64,000 nucleotides of DNA. Source: Frigidibacter sp037095735 (lineage in GTDB: Bacteria > Pseudomonadota > Alphaproteobacteria > Rhodobacterales > Rhodobacteraceae). The DNA is taken from the NCBI RefSeq assembly GCF_037095735.1, contig NZ_JBAWKD010000008.1:62001-126000 (forward strand), in the 5' to 3' direction. A program made the position numbers and the translations under genes. Shown here in pieces: positions 39,648 through 47,450 of this stretch. The notes under the pieces were generated by a model. That model made no database searches. It worked only from the letters and a program-made list of their open reading frames with translations, and was not told where the DNA came from. Every line of letters begins with the position of its first letter. Positions within the stretch are counted from its first letter, which is position 1.

Positions 39648-39700
39648 GGTCGGGTCGGTGACTGGCGCGGACGGAGCTGCCGGCGCCGGTCGGGCGTGCC

Positions 39701-41281
39701 TCAGGCGGCGGACGAGACCTTCGAGGCGTCCGAAAGCCCGTCGGGATAGATGAACAGCCCGTCGAGATCGGCGCGCATCGCGTGGATCAGCACCGAGGTG
39801 AACAGCGACAGCGCGGGAACCTTGTCGGCCAGCATCGGCATCAGGTTCGTCTGCAGCGATTCCTTGCGCGCCTCGAGCGAGGTCGCGTTGCGCTCGGCAT
39901 CCAGCGCCGCGTCGATCTCGGGATCCTCGATCCCGCAGATCCGCTTCGAGGTCGAATGGAAGTGCGTCCGCAGCACGAGGTCGGGCTCGGGCGAGCCGGT
40001 GGACCAGCCGCAGTCGACCATGTGGCCCGGGCCACCGCCCGGACGGTCATAGAGCCGCTCGTTCCAGGCGGCGACCTCCATGACGTTCAGCGTCACCGGG
40101 AAGCCCTGCTCCTGCAGCATCGCGGTGATCACCTCGCCGTATTCCTTGGTCTTCGGGTAGAAGCCGGTCGAGGTGATGTATTCCAGCTCGGGCAGGCCCT
40201 GGCCGTTCGGGAAGCCCGCCTCGGCCAGCAGGCGCTGGCATTCCTCGGGGTCGTATTCCGGGTAGTTCTCGAGATCGGTGTATCCGAACTTGATCGGCGA
40301 GATGTAGTTTGACGAGGCCTCGCCGGCGTTGCCCATCACCTCCATGATCATCGAGCGGTCGATGGCATGGGCGGCGGCCTTGCGCAGGCGGGCATCGTTG
40401 AACGGCGGCTTCGAGCAGCGGAACCACAGGTACTTGTTCTCGACCGAGACGAGGCGCGAGAGCTTGATGTCCTTGTTGCCTTCCAGCGTCTGCACCTGTT
40501 CGGGCTCGAGCCGCTCGATGACGTCGGCCTGACCGTTCATCAGCGAGAGCATCCGGGTGGTGGCGTCACCCACGAACGAGAAGGTCACGCCCGAGATCGT
40601 CGGCGCGCCCTTGAAGTAGCCCGGGAAGGCTTCCATCACCGTGTCGTTGCCGCGCTGCTCGACGAACTTGAACGGGCCGGTGCCGTTCAGGCGCTGGCTC
40701 AGTGCGCCCTTCGGCCCTTCGGCCACGTCCTTGGCCGACAGGATCGGCAGGTACGAGGCGAGGAAGATGAAGAGCGAGGCGCCATAGCCGCCCTTCGAGG
40801 TGTCGACGATCACCGTGTAGTCGTCCGGCGTCTCGACGTCGAAGGTGTCGGTCGGGCCCGGATAGACCTGCTTCGGCCGGTCCAGCTGCGAGCCGTAGAG
40901 GAAGGTCGCCTTCACGTCTTCCGAGGTGAAGGGCTTGCCGTCATGGAAGCTCACGCCCTCGCGCAGCTTGATCTGCAGCCGCGAGGCCGACAGCTCGGTG
41001 ATCTCGGTCGCCAGTTCGTAGATCACTTCGTCCGGGGTCTCGGGGCGCATGGGCGCGCGGGTGAGGAAGCCCATGACGAAGCCTTCGATGTTCGACTGCG
41101 ACAGCGTGGTGTGCGCGGTCGGGTCCCAGTTGCCGGTGATGTTCTCGGCAGACAGGAACACCAGCGGCTTGGCGCCCTGCGCATGGGCGCGGCCGATGAA
41201 GAAGTCCGGGTTGATGCGCGTCAGCGCCACGCCGGCGCCGGCGAGCGCGGCAGAGTTGAGGAACGATCGTCTGTTCAGCAT
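39701..41281 (-). CDS. Oligopeptide-type ABC solute-binding protein (Tat-exported)
   Basis: A 526-residue family 5 extracellular solute-binding protein. The N-terminus NRRSFLNSAALAGAGVALT is a twin-arginine signal ending near RAHAQG. Family features include ITGNWDPTAHTTLSQSNIEGF, the LREGVSFHDGKPFTSEDVKATF block and FNDARLRKAAAHAIDRSMI. Tat export suggests that the protein folds before transport. Family 5 proteins bind peptides, opines, nickel chelates or other amides; the catabolic neighbours point to an amide or ester of ethanolamine rather than peptides (inference). Confidence 0.92.
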   Translation of the reverse strand: MLNRRSFLNSAALAGAGVALTRINPDFFIGRAHAQGAKPLVFLSAENITGNWDPTAHTTLSQSNIEGFVMGFLTRAPMRPETPDEVIYELATEITELSASRLQIKLREGVSFHDGKPFTSEDVKATFLYGSQLDRPKQVYPGPTDTFDVETPDDYTVIVDTSKGGYGASLFIFLASYLPILSAKDVAEGPKGALSQRLNGTGPFKFVEQRGNDTVMEAFPGYFKGAPTISGVTFSFVGDATTRMLSLMNGQADVIERLEPEQVQTLEGNKDIKLSRLVSVENKYLWFRCSKPPFNDARLRKAAAHAIDRSMIMEVMGNAGEASSNYISPIKFGYTDLENYPEYDPEECQRLLAEAGFPNGQGLPELEYITSTGFYPKTKEYGEVITAMLQEQGFPVTLNVMEVAAWNERLYDRPGGGPGHMVDCGWSTGSPEPDLVLRTHFHSTSKRICGIEDPEIDAALDAERNATSLEARKESLQTNLMPMLADKVPALSLFTSVLIHAMRADLDGLFIYPDGLSDASKVSSAA

Positions 41282-41359
41282 GCGTCTCTCCTGTCGGGAT
41301 TCGTTTTTGGTTCTGGGGTCGTGAAGGGAGGGCCCGGGAATGTCCGGGACGGCCCGGCC

Positions 41360-42151
41360 TCAGGCCGGGACCGGCGTCCTGATCGCCGAAAGGCGGTGCA
41401 GCATCGCGGCGTGAAGCTCGGGCGTGGCCGCGGCCAGCACGTCGCCGCCCGACCCGAGGCCGAGCGCGCGGCCCGACCAGTCGGTGATCACCCCGCCCGC
41501 GCCGCGGATGATCTGCACCAGCGGCAGGTAGTCATAGGGCTGCAGCCCGATCTCGAGCACGAGGTCGCAATGCCCCGAGGCCAGCAGGCCGTAGCTGTAG
41601 CAATCCCCGCCGAAGCGCAGCAGCCGGACATTGTCGTAAAGCGCGTCATAGGCGGCGCGCAGCGGGCCAGTGAACAGCATCGGATCGGTGGTGTAGGCCA
41701 GCGCCTGCGCAAGGTCGCGGCAGTCCGAGGTGCGGCAGGGCACGCCGTTGAACAACGAGGGCAGGCCCGCACAGCCCTGCCAGCGCTCGCCCAGGGCCGG
41801 CATCTCGATCTGGCCAAGCCAGGGCGTGCCGTCCTTCAGCAGCGCCATGAGGTTGCCGAACAGCGGGTGGCCGGTGACGAAGGACTTGGTACCGTCGATC
41901 GGGTCCACCACCCAGACCTCGCGCGCCTCGAGCCGCTCGGGGTCCTGTTCCTCGCCGAAGATCCCGTGCGCGGGGAAGGTCTCGGCGATGCGGGCGCGCA
42001 TGAAGGCCTCGATCTCGCGATCGGCGACGGTGACCGGCGAGCGGTCCTCCTTGGCATCCACCGCCAGCGGCCGGCGATAGTAGCCCATCGCCATCTGCCG
42101 CGCGGCATCGGCCACCTGCGACGCGAATTCGAGTTCCGGGGGGAGTGTCAT
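41360..42151 (-). CDS. Inositol-monophosphatase-family phosphatase (HisN-like)
   Basis: A 263-residue Mg-dependent, Li-sensitive-type phosphatase. Metal motifs: GIFGEEQDPE, WVVDPIDGTKSFVTG and the C-terminal EIGLQPYDYLPLVQIIRGAGG. The sequence resembles HisN-type histidinol-phosphate phosphatases, but the position at the head of the eut/ABC operon, divergent from a DeoR regulator, suggests a substrate in that pathway, perhaps the phosphorylated product of the two kinases. I start at the ATG at 42151 (TLPPELEFA), where the family sequence begins; a longer frame from 42235 adds a basic leader. Confidence 0.82.
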   Translation of the reverse strand: MTLPPELEFASQVADAARQMAMGYYRRPLAVDAKEDRSPVTVADREIEAFMRARIAETFPAHGIFGEEQDPERLEAREVWVVDPIDGTKSFVTGHPLFGNLMALLKDGTPWLGQIEMPALGERWQGCAGLPSLFNGVPCRTSDCRDLAQALAYTTDPMLFTGPLRAAYDALYDNVRLLRFGGDCYSYGLLASGHCDLVLEIGLQPYDYLPLVQIIRGAGGVITDWSGRALGLGSGGDVLAAATPELHAAMLHRLSAIRTPVPA

Positions 42152-42207
42152 GTCGTGCAGTCCTGAGCTTTTGAGCCAGCTTTTGCCGCGACGCCCCCGA
42201 CTCGCAC

Positions 42208-42352
42208 GCCAAAACACATGCAAACCCACAGACACGCACTCAAATACACATTTCGATTAAAATCTGCCCACCGGAAGCCGCCTTTTGGGCCGTCATAGGG
42301 CAAACCTTGCGTGGCACTGTGTGCGAATCGCCGCCTGATGCGCCAAAACGCA
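42208..42352. promoter_or_regulatory. Divergent control region with direct repeats (possible DeoR operators)
   Basis: The intergenic region 42152-42426 is clearly richer in A/T than the surroundings. GCCAAAACACA (42208-42218) and GCCAAAACGCA (42342-42352) form an 11-base direct repeat with one mismatch, one near each divergent gene. Further CACAGA and GTGTGCG elements lie around them. These are candidates for the DeoR-type repressor; the assignment is inference. Confidence 0.4.
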
Positions 42353-42426
42353 CAGAAATCCCCAAGGAATGTGGACTTGCTCCGGCGAAGCCTGCACACA
42401 GATCCACATCGGCAAGGAGACGAACG

Positions 42427-43206
42427 ATGTGGTCACACGAGCGGCAGGCGCAGATTCTCGCGCTGATCGGGCAGGACGGCAAGGTATCCGCCAACGAGCT
42501 CGCCACCCGCTTCGAGGTCTCGCGCGAGACGGTGCGGCGCGACCTGCTCGAGATGGAGGAGGCGGGGCTGCTGCAGCGGGTCCATGGCGGCGCGGTGCCC
42601 TCGACCCTGGCAGAGCCGGAACCCACCTTCGCCACCCGCCTCGTGCAGTTCGCCGCGCAGAAGCAGGCGATCGGCCAGCTGGCCTGCGACCTGATCCCGC
42701 TCGGATCGACCTGCTTCGTCGACGCCGGCACCACCACCACCGCCTTCGCCAGTGCGCTCGCCGCGCGCGGCGAGATCCGGGTGATCACCAATTCGCTCGA
42801 AATCGCCAGCCTGATGAGCAAGGGGCGCGACTGCGACGTGCTGCTGCTGGGCGGCCGCCCCCATGCCGACGTGCCCGCGACCTATGGCGAGATGACCCTG
42901 TCGGAGATCGACCGGTTCTGGGCCGATTACGCGGTGATCTCGCCGGTGGCGCTGGACCGCCAGCGCGGGGCCAGCGATTACGAACTGCACGAGGCCGAGG
43001 TCGCCCGCGCGATGATCCGGCATTCGAACAGCTGCATGATGCTGTGCCATTCCGCCAAGCTGAACACCGAAAGCCGCGTGTCGATCTGCCGGCTGGACGA
43101 CATCGACCATCTCGTGACCGACGATCAGGGCGAGGCCTTTGCCCTGCCCCGCGGTCAGACGCATTACGCGCCCGCACAGGGCCCGCTGCGCGCGATGCGG
43201 CCCTGA
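42427..43206 (+). CDS. DeoR/GlpR-family transcriptional regulator
   Basis: A 259-residue DeoR regulator. The N-terminal winged helix-turn-helix is ERQAQILALIGQDGKVSANELA followed by FEVSRETVRRDLLEMEEAGLLQRVHGGAV. The C-terminal sensor domain has CFVDAGTTTTAFASAL, VITNSLEIASLM, VLLLGGRPHADVPATYG and DHLVTDDQ. Family members bind phosphorylated sugars or related phosphates, which fits an operon with two kinases and a phosphatase. It is transcribed divergently from the phosphatase gene and probably represses both directions. AAGGAG precedes the ATG by eight bases. Confidence 0.92.
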   Translation: MWSHERQAQILALIGQDGKVSANELATRFEVSRETVRRDLLEMEEAGLLQRVHGGAVPSTLAEPEPTFATRLVQFAAQKQAIGQLACDLIPLGSTCFVDAGTTTTAFASALAARGEIRVITNSLEIASLMSKGRDCDVLLLGGRPHADVPATYGEMTLSEIDRFWADYAVISPVALDRQRGASDYELHEAEVARAMIRHSNSCMMLCHSAKLNTESRVSICRLDDIDHLVTDDQGEAFALPRGQTHYAPAQGPLRAMRP

Positions 43207-43293
43207 GGCGCAACGGCACGGCGTAACGCGCGCCGCTCCCGCCGCGGGCGGCTGCCGCGCACATGGCGCGGCGTCTTCATCGATGGTGGGAAA

Positions 43294-43370
43294 TGGCGGA
43301 CCCGGAGCGATTCGAACGCCCGACCCCCAGATTCGTAGTCTGGTGCTCTATCCAGCTGAGCTACGGGTCC
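43294..43370 (-). tRNA. tRNA-Arg (anticodon ACG), CCA encoded
   Basis: Read on the minus strand: acceptor stem GGACCCG/CGGGTCC, D-arm GCTCAGCTGGATAGAGC, anticodon stem CCAGA/TCTGG around CTACGAA (anticodon ACG), T-loop TTCGAAT, discriminator G and a genomically encoded CCA. All four arms pair properly. Confidence 0.95.
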
Positions 43371-43487
43371 GCTGTGAGGGGCCGTTTAGCGATGCTGTCG
43401 GGGACATGCAATAGACTTCGTCGCAGGACCCGGAAGATTTTGCGATGCCCCGACGTAAGCCCTCGCCAGACCGCGTGCCGCCCCCTG

Positions 43488-44903
43488 TCAGGCCGCGACC
43501 TCGGCCACGCTCACCGACTTCGGCAGCCGGATCACGAATTCCGTGCCATCGGCATCCGAGCGCACCAGCTCGAGCCGGCCGCCATGCCCGCGCACGATCT
43601 CTGCCGAGATCGCGAGGCCAAGCCCGGTGCCGCCCTTGCGGATCCCACCCTGGAAAGGCTGGAACAGGTGCTCCTTCGCGCGTTCGGGCAGGCCGGGGCC
43701 GGTGTCGCCGATGCGGATCCACCAATCGCGGTCGTCCTCGCCGCCGCCGACCTCGATCGTGCCGGGCTGGCCGGTCGCTTCGATCGCCTGGCGCGCGTTG
43801 CGCACGAGGTTCTGCAGCACGCGGTGCAGCTGCTCGCCATCGGCGCGCACCGCAAGGCTGCCGGCCACGTCGGTGACGAAGTCCACCTGCCCGGCCTCGG
43901 CCGCCGGCCGCTCGCCGTCCAGCACCTCGGCCACCAGATTGGCCAGCATGAACCGGTGCAGGCGCGGCGGCGGCTCTTCGGCCCGGCCGAAGGTCAGGGT
44001 GCTCTCGCACAGGTTCACCGCGCGCGAGATCGAGCCCACCAGCTTCGGCGTCGCCTTCTTCACCGCCGGATCCTCGGAGCTTTCCATCCGGTCGGCGAAA
44101 AGCTGGGCGGTGGTCAGGATGTTGCGCAGGTCGTGGCTGATCTTGGCCACCGCGCTGCCCAGCTGCGCCAGACGCTCCTTCTGCCGCAGCGCGCCGATCA
44201 GCTGCGTCTGCATCCGCGCCATCGCCTCTTCGGCCTCGCGCAGCTCGTCGATGCGCGCAGTGGGCTCGATGACGTGGCGGGCATCCTCGGGCGCCTCGGC
44301 ATAGCGGGTCATGTGCTCGACCACCCGCGCCATCGGCTTCAGGATCAGCCGGCGCGCGGCCAGGAACAGCAGGAAGGCCAGCAGCACCGAGATCGCCGCC
44401 GACAGCGTCAGCACCCGCAGCGCGTAATCGAACATCTCGCGCCGCATCGGCCCGGTTTCCATCGTGATCTCGATCAGCTGCCCGCCCTCGCGCACAGGGC
44501 GGCCGATCACCCGGATCACCCGGTTCTCGCCGTCCAGCAGCGTCGCCATCGCGTCGCGGATCAGGCCGAGCGAGCTGGCGCTGCGCAGGTCGTAGCTGGC
44601 ATAGACCTCGCCCGGGATCGGCGAGGACAGCACCAGCTGGCGCATCTCGTCGCGGCGCAGGACCACGTTGAACACCCCGGCGTTGGCCAGCAGCTCCTTC
44701 TCGAGATCCTCCGAGATCATGTCGTCGGTGGTCAGCAGCGCGAGCGAGGCGATCTGCGCCCGCTCGAGCCGCAGCTCGAGATAGTCCTCGCGGTAGCGCG
44801 CGACAGAAGGCACAAGGATCAGCAGCTCCGCCAGCACGACGAAGACGGTTGTCAGCAGAAGGAAGCGCCCCGAAAGCGTGTTCAGGAATCTCGGCCGTCG
44901 CAT
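43488..44903 (-). CDS. Membrane sensor histidine kinase
   Basis: A 471-residue kinase. Two membrane helices (LSGRFLLLTTVFVVLAELLILVPS and VLTLSAAISVLLAFLLFLAA) enclose a periplasmic sensor of about 130 residues; a HAMP-like linker follows (RRLILKPMARVVEHMTRY). The phospho-acceptor box is AKISHDLRNILTTAQL, with the N-box LVRNARQAIEA and the G-boxes DTGPGLPE and GGTGLGLAIS. No response regulator is adjacent, so this is an orphan within the window. I chose the ATG at 44903, with AAGGGCAAGG directly upstream; frames reaching 45119 would overlap the rpmH promoter region. Confidence 0.9.
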   Translation of the reverse strand: MRRPRFLNTLSGRFLLLTTVFVVLAELLILVPSVARYREDYLELRLERAQIASLALLTTDDMISEDLEKELLANAGVFNVVLRRDEMRQLVLSSPIPGEVYASYDLRSASSLGLIRDAMATLLDGENRVIRVIGRPVREGGQLIEITMETGPMRREMFDYALRVLTLSAAISVLLAFLLFLAARRLILKPMARVVEHMTRYAEAPEDARHVIEPTARIDELREAEEAMARMQTQLIGALRQKERLAQLGSAVAKISHDLRNILTTAQLFADRMESSEDPAVKKATPKLVGSISRAVNLCESTLTFGRAEEPPPRLHRFMLANLVAEVLDGERPAAEAGQVDFVTDVAGSLAVRADGEQLHRVLQNLVRNARQAIEATGQPGTIEVGGGEDDRDWWIRIGDTGPGLPERAKEHLFQPFQGGIRKGGTGLGLAISAEIVRGHGGRLELVRSDADGTEFVIRLPKSVSVAEVAA

Positions 44904-45127
44904 CCTTGCCCTTCGCGGTCCTTTCGGCCCATCCAGCGCCCGCCCCGATGGCGGTAGCACCAGTCTACCCCGGAAACCTTTGCGTGAGATAGGCATGGGC
45001 TTCCTTGGCACAACGTCGTGGAAGTATAAATCCGTCGATTCTCGTCGGGTTCCGCGGCGGCGGGCCGGCGGGGCCGGCCTGCGCGGCTTTCGCCCGTGCA
45101 GACAGCGGAAAATCCCCACCCGGCCGA

Positions 45128-45155
45128 TTGACTCGCGGACGGGACGCCATTAAAG
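45128..45155 (+). promoter_or_regulatory. Candidate promoter of the rpmH-rnpA operon
   Basis: TTGACT (45128-45133) and TTAAAG (45150-45155) are spaced 16 bases apart, about 80 bases before rpmH. The -35 box is one base from consensus. The rest of the 330-base region between the histidine kinase and rpmH shows no gene. Confidence 0.5.
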
Positions 45156-45234
45156 GGCGGGCTTCGAATGACGCAGTGCTCGAATCCCGGCCCCGATGGC
45201 GGGGCATCGCGCTGCCCGGAACGGAGTACGAGCG

Positions 45235-45372
45235 ATGACCAAACGCACTTTCCAGCCGTCGAACCTGGTTCGCAAGCGCCGCCACGGCTTCCGTGCCCGC
45301 ATGGCGACCAAGGGTGGCCAGAAGGTTCTGAACGCCCGCCGCGCCCGCGGCCGCAAGGTCCTGAGCGCCTGA
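45235..45372 (+). CDS. rpmH: 50S ribosomal protein L34
   Basis: Translation from the ATG at 45235 gives the 45-residue basic L34, starting TKRTFQPSNLVRKRRHGFR and ending RARGRKVLSA. A GGAG lies ten bases ahead. This is the first gene of the conserved rpmH-rnpA-yidD-ttcA-yidC series. Confidence 0.97.
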   Translation: MTKRTFQPSNLVRKRRHGFRARMATKGGQKVLNARRARGRKVLSA

Positions 45373-45431
45373 GATCCCGTGGTCCCGACCCGGTCGGGAC
45401 CGCCCGTGGACAGGTGCCCCCTCGCGAAGGC

Positions 45432-45902
45432 ATGGCCATGACACCGCCGGTCGCCCCCGTTCTCGACACGGGACCGCAGCCGGCGGTTTCCGTTTGCCCG
45501 GCCGCCGGCCCGGCGCCGCTGAAGCCGCAGATCCTGGCGCAGCGCGCCGATTTCCTGCGCGCGGCGCAGGCGCGGCGACGGGGGATGCCCGGCTTCCTGC
45601 TGCAGGCGCGCGAGCGCCGCGCCGAAGAGCCCGCCGGGCCGCAGGCGCTGCGCGTGGGCTTCACCTGCTCGAAGAAGGTCGGCAATGCCGTGCTGCGCAA
45701 CCGCGCCAAGCGGCGGCTGCGGGCGCTGGCGGCCGAGATCCTGCCGCAGCTTGGCCGGGCAGGCTGGGACTACGTGCTGATCGGCCGCCCCGAGGTGACG
45801 ATCGCCCGCCCCTTCGCAGAGCTGCGCGACGACCTGATCCGCGCCATGGGCCAGATCCACGACACGCCGATCGACAATCGCCCGCGGAAGCCGCGGAAAT
45901 GA
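45432..45902 (+). CDS. rnpA: Ribonuclease P protein component
   Basis: A 156-residue RNase P protein. The diagnostic RNR helix is VGFTCSKKVGNAVLRNRAKRR-like in the middle, followed by LRALAAEILP and the final beta strand GWDYVLIGRPEVT. The N-terminus carries about 35 residues of Pro/Ala-rich sequence before the usual LKPQILAQRADFLRAAQA segment, so a shorter start is possible. Its stop overlaps the yidD start (ATGA). Confidence 0.93.
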   Translation: MAMTPPVAPVLDTGPQPAVSVCPAAGPAPLKPQILAQRADFLRAAQARRRGMPGFLLQARERRAEEPAGPQALRVGFTCSKKVGNAVLRNRAKRRLRALAAEILPQLGRAGWDYVLIGRPEVTIARPFAELRDDLIRAMGQIHDTPIDNRPRKPRK

Positions 45903-46138
45903 CCCCGCTGGCCCGGCTCCTGTCGCTGCCGGTCCATGCCTACAGGCTGACGGCCAGCGCCTGGATCGGGCGCAGCTGCCGCTTCCAGCCGACCTGCTCG
46001 GAATATGCGCTCGACGCGCTGAAGATCCACGGCGGGCTGAAGGGCGGATATCTTGCCGCCCACCGCATCTGCCGCTGCCATCCCTGGGGCGGTTCGGGCT
46101 ATGATCCCGTGCCGACCCGACCCTCCAAGGACACCTGA
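45899..46138 (+). CDS. yidD: Membrane protein insertion efficiency factor YidD
   Basis: A 79-residue YidD, recognised by YRLTASAWIGRSCRFQPTCSEYALDALKIHG and HRICRCHPWGGSGYDPVP with its conserved cysteines. An N-terminal amphipathic segment binds the inner face of the membrane, where it assists YidC. Overlaps rnpA by four bases. Confidence 0.95.
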   Translation: MTPLARLLSLPVHAYRLTASAWIGRSCRFQPTCSEYALDALKIHGGLKGGYLAAHRICRCHPWGGSGYDPVPTRPSKDT

Positions 46139-46140
46139 CG

Positions 46141-47016
46141 ATGCTCGACGACGGCGACGACATCCATCCGCTGTTCCACGGCGCCCCCTCCTCGACCGAG
46201 TTCCGCAAGCTGCGCAAGCGCATCGTGCGCGAGACGCGCGAGGCGATCGAGACCTACGGGATGATCGAGCGCGGGGCGAAATGGCTGGTGTGCCTGTCGG
46301 GGGGCAAGGACAGCTACACGCTGCTTGCCGTGCTGCACGAGCTGCAGTGGCGCGGCCTCCTGCCGGTCGAGATCCTGGCCTGCAACCTCGATCAGGGCCA
46401 GCCGGGCTTCCCGGCGACGGTCCTTCCCGAGTTCCTCGAGCGCATGGGCGTCAAGCACCGGATCGAGTACCAGGACACCTATTCGATCGTGAAAGAGAAG
46501 GTGCCGGCGAACCGGACCTATTGCGCGCTGTGTTCGCGGCTGCGCCGCGGCAACCTCTATCGAATCGCGCGGGAAGAGGGCTGCTCGGCCGTGGTGCTGG
46601 GGCACCACCGCGACGACATCCTGGAAACCTTCTTCATGAACCTGTTCCACGGCGGCCGTCTGGCCACGATGCCGCCGAAGCTGGTGAACGAGGATGGCGA
46701 CCTTTTCGTCTATCGCCCGCTGGCCTTCGTGGCCGAGGCCGATTGCGAGAAATTCGCCCGCGCGATGAACTACCCGATCATCCCCTGCGATCTTTGCGGG
46801 TCGCAGGACGGGCTGCAGCGCCAGCAGGTGAAGCAGATCCTCGACGGATGGGAGGCCCGCAGCCCCGGCCGGCGGCAGGTGATGTTCCGGGCGCTGATGA
46901 ACACCCGGCCCTCGCATCTTCTGGACCCGTCGCTGTTCGACTTCGCCGGGCTGATGCGCGGCGCCCCGGGCGAGGCCGGCGACCCCGAGGCGCTGATCCC
47001 GCGCCTGCGCGAGTGA
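46141..47016 (+). CDS. ttcA: tRNA 2-thiocytidine synthetase TtcA
   Basis: A 291-residue PP-loop ATPase that thiolates C32 of certain tRNAs. Motifs: LSGGKDSYTLL (PP-loop), the Fe-S cluster pairs CALC in NRTYCALCSRLRRG and CDLC in IIPCDLCGSQDGLQRQ, and the GHHRDDILETFFMNLFHGG segment. It starts two bases after yidD in the same direction. Length and motifs are standard. Confidence 0.94.
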   Translation: MLDDGDDIHPLFHGAPSSTEFRKLRKRIVRETREAIETYGMIERGAKWLVCLSGGKDSYTLLAVLHELQWRGLLPVEILACNLDQGQPGFPATVLPEFLERMGVKHRIEYQDTYSIVKEKVPANRTYCALCSRLRRGNLYRIAREEGCSAVVLGHHRDDILETFFMNLFHGGRLATMPPKLVNEDGDLFVYRPLAFVAEADCEKFARAMNYPIIPCDLCGSQDGLQRQQVKQILDGWEARSPGRRQVMFRALMNTRPSHLLDPSLFDFAGLMRGAPGEAGDPEALIPRLRE

Positions 47017-47106
47017 TCGCCCTGCCTTCGCGGCACGGTTAACCGGACCATAGGACCTGCGGCCCTAGGCTTGCCCACCGGCATTCCGCCGGGTGGGAGC
47101 CTGTGC

Positions 47107-47325
47107 ATGTCGATCACCGAATCCCGTACCGCATCCCGTACCGCCAGCCTCGCCCTCGCCACAGCCTGGGCCCCGCCCCGGCCCGGCCCCGCGGGGGCAG
47201 GCTGGCTGCTCTATGGTCTTTTCGCCCCGGCGGCGGTGTTCTGCACCGGGCTCGGCAGCGAGACGATCGCGGCGGCGGCCGCGTTTCCCATGGCCATCAG
47301 CCTGTTGTGGCGCAGCCCCGGCTGA
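47107..47325 (+). CDS. Small predicted membrane protein of unknown function
   Basis: A 72-residue frame with GGGAG nine bases ahead of its ATG. The C-terminal half is hydrophobic (GWLLYGLFAPAAVFCTGLG and IAAAAAFPMAISLLW), suggesting two membrane segments; the N-terminus repeats TASRTAS. No family is recognised. Its place between ttcA and yidC and its ribosome-binding site support it moderately. Confidence 0.5.
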   Translation: MSITESRTASRTASLALATAWAPPRPGPAGAGWLLYGLFAPAAVFCTGLGSETIAAAAAFPMAISLLWRSPG

Positions 47326-47450
47326 GCCAAGGCCGCAAGGGGGACAAAGCGCCCGGACCGCCCGCCCGCGGGGGGCGAAACCGCTTGACCTTTGGCCGGG
47401 CAATCTGTTGAACCTCCCCGAACCTTGAAAGGCCGGGTGGTGCGTCCCTC

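Noticed and set aside
42307..42426. Longer DeoR protein from an upstream start
   Set aside because: The extension lies in the A/T-richer control region and encodes a non-conserved leader; the ATG at 42427 has a good ribosome-binding site.
30540..43206. Eut microcompartment operon
   Set aside because: No shell protein, aldehyde dehydrogenase, eutA or phosphotransacetylase gene is present; only eutBC are shared with it.
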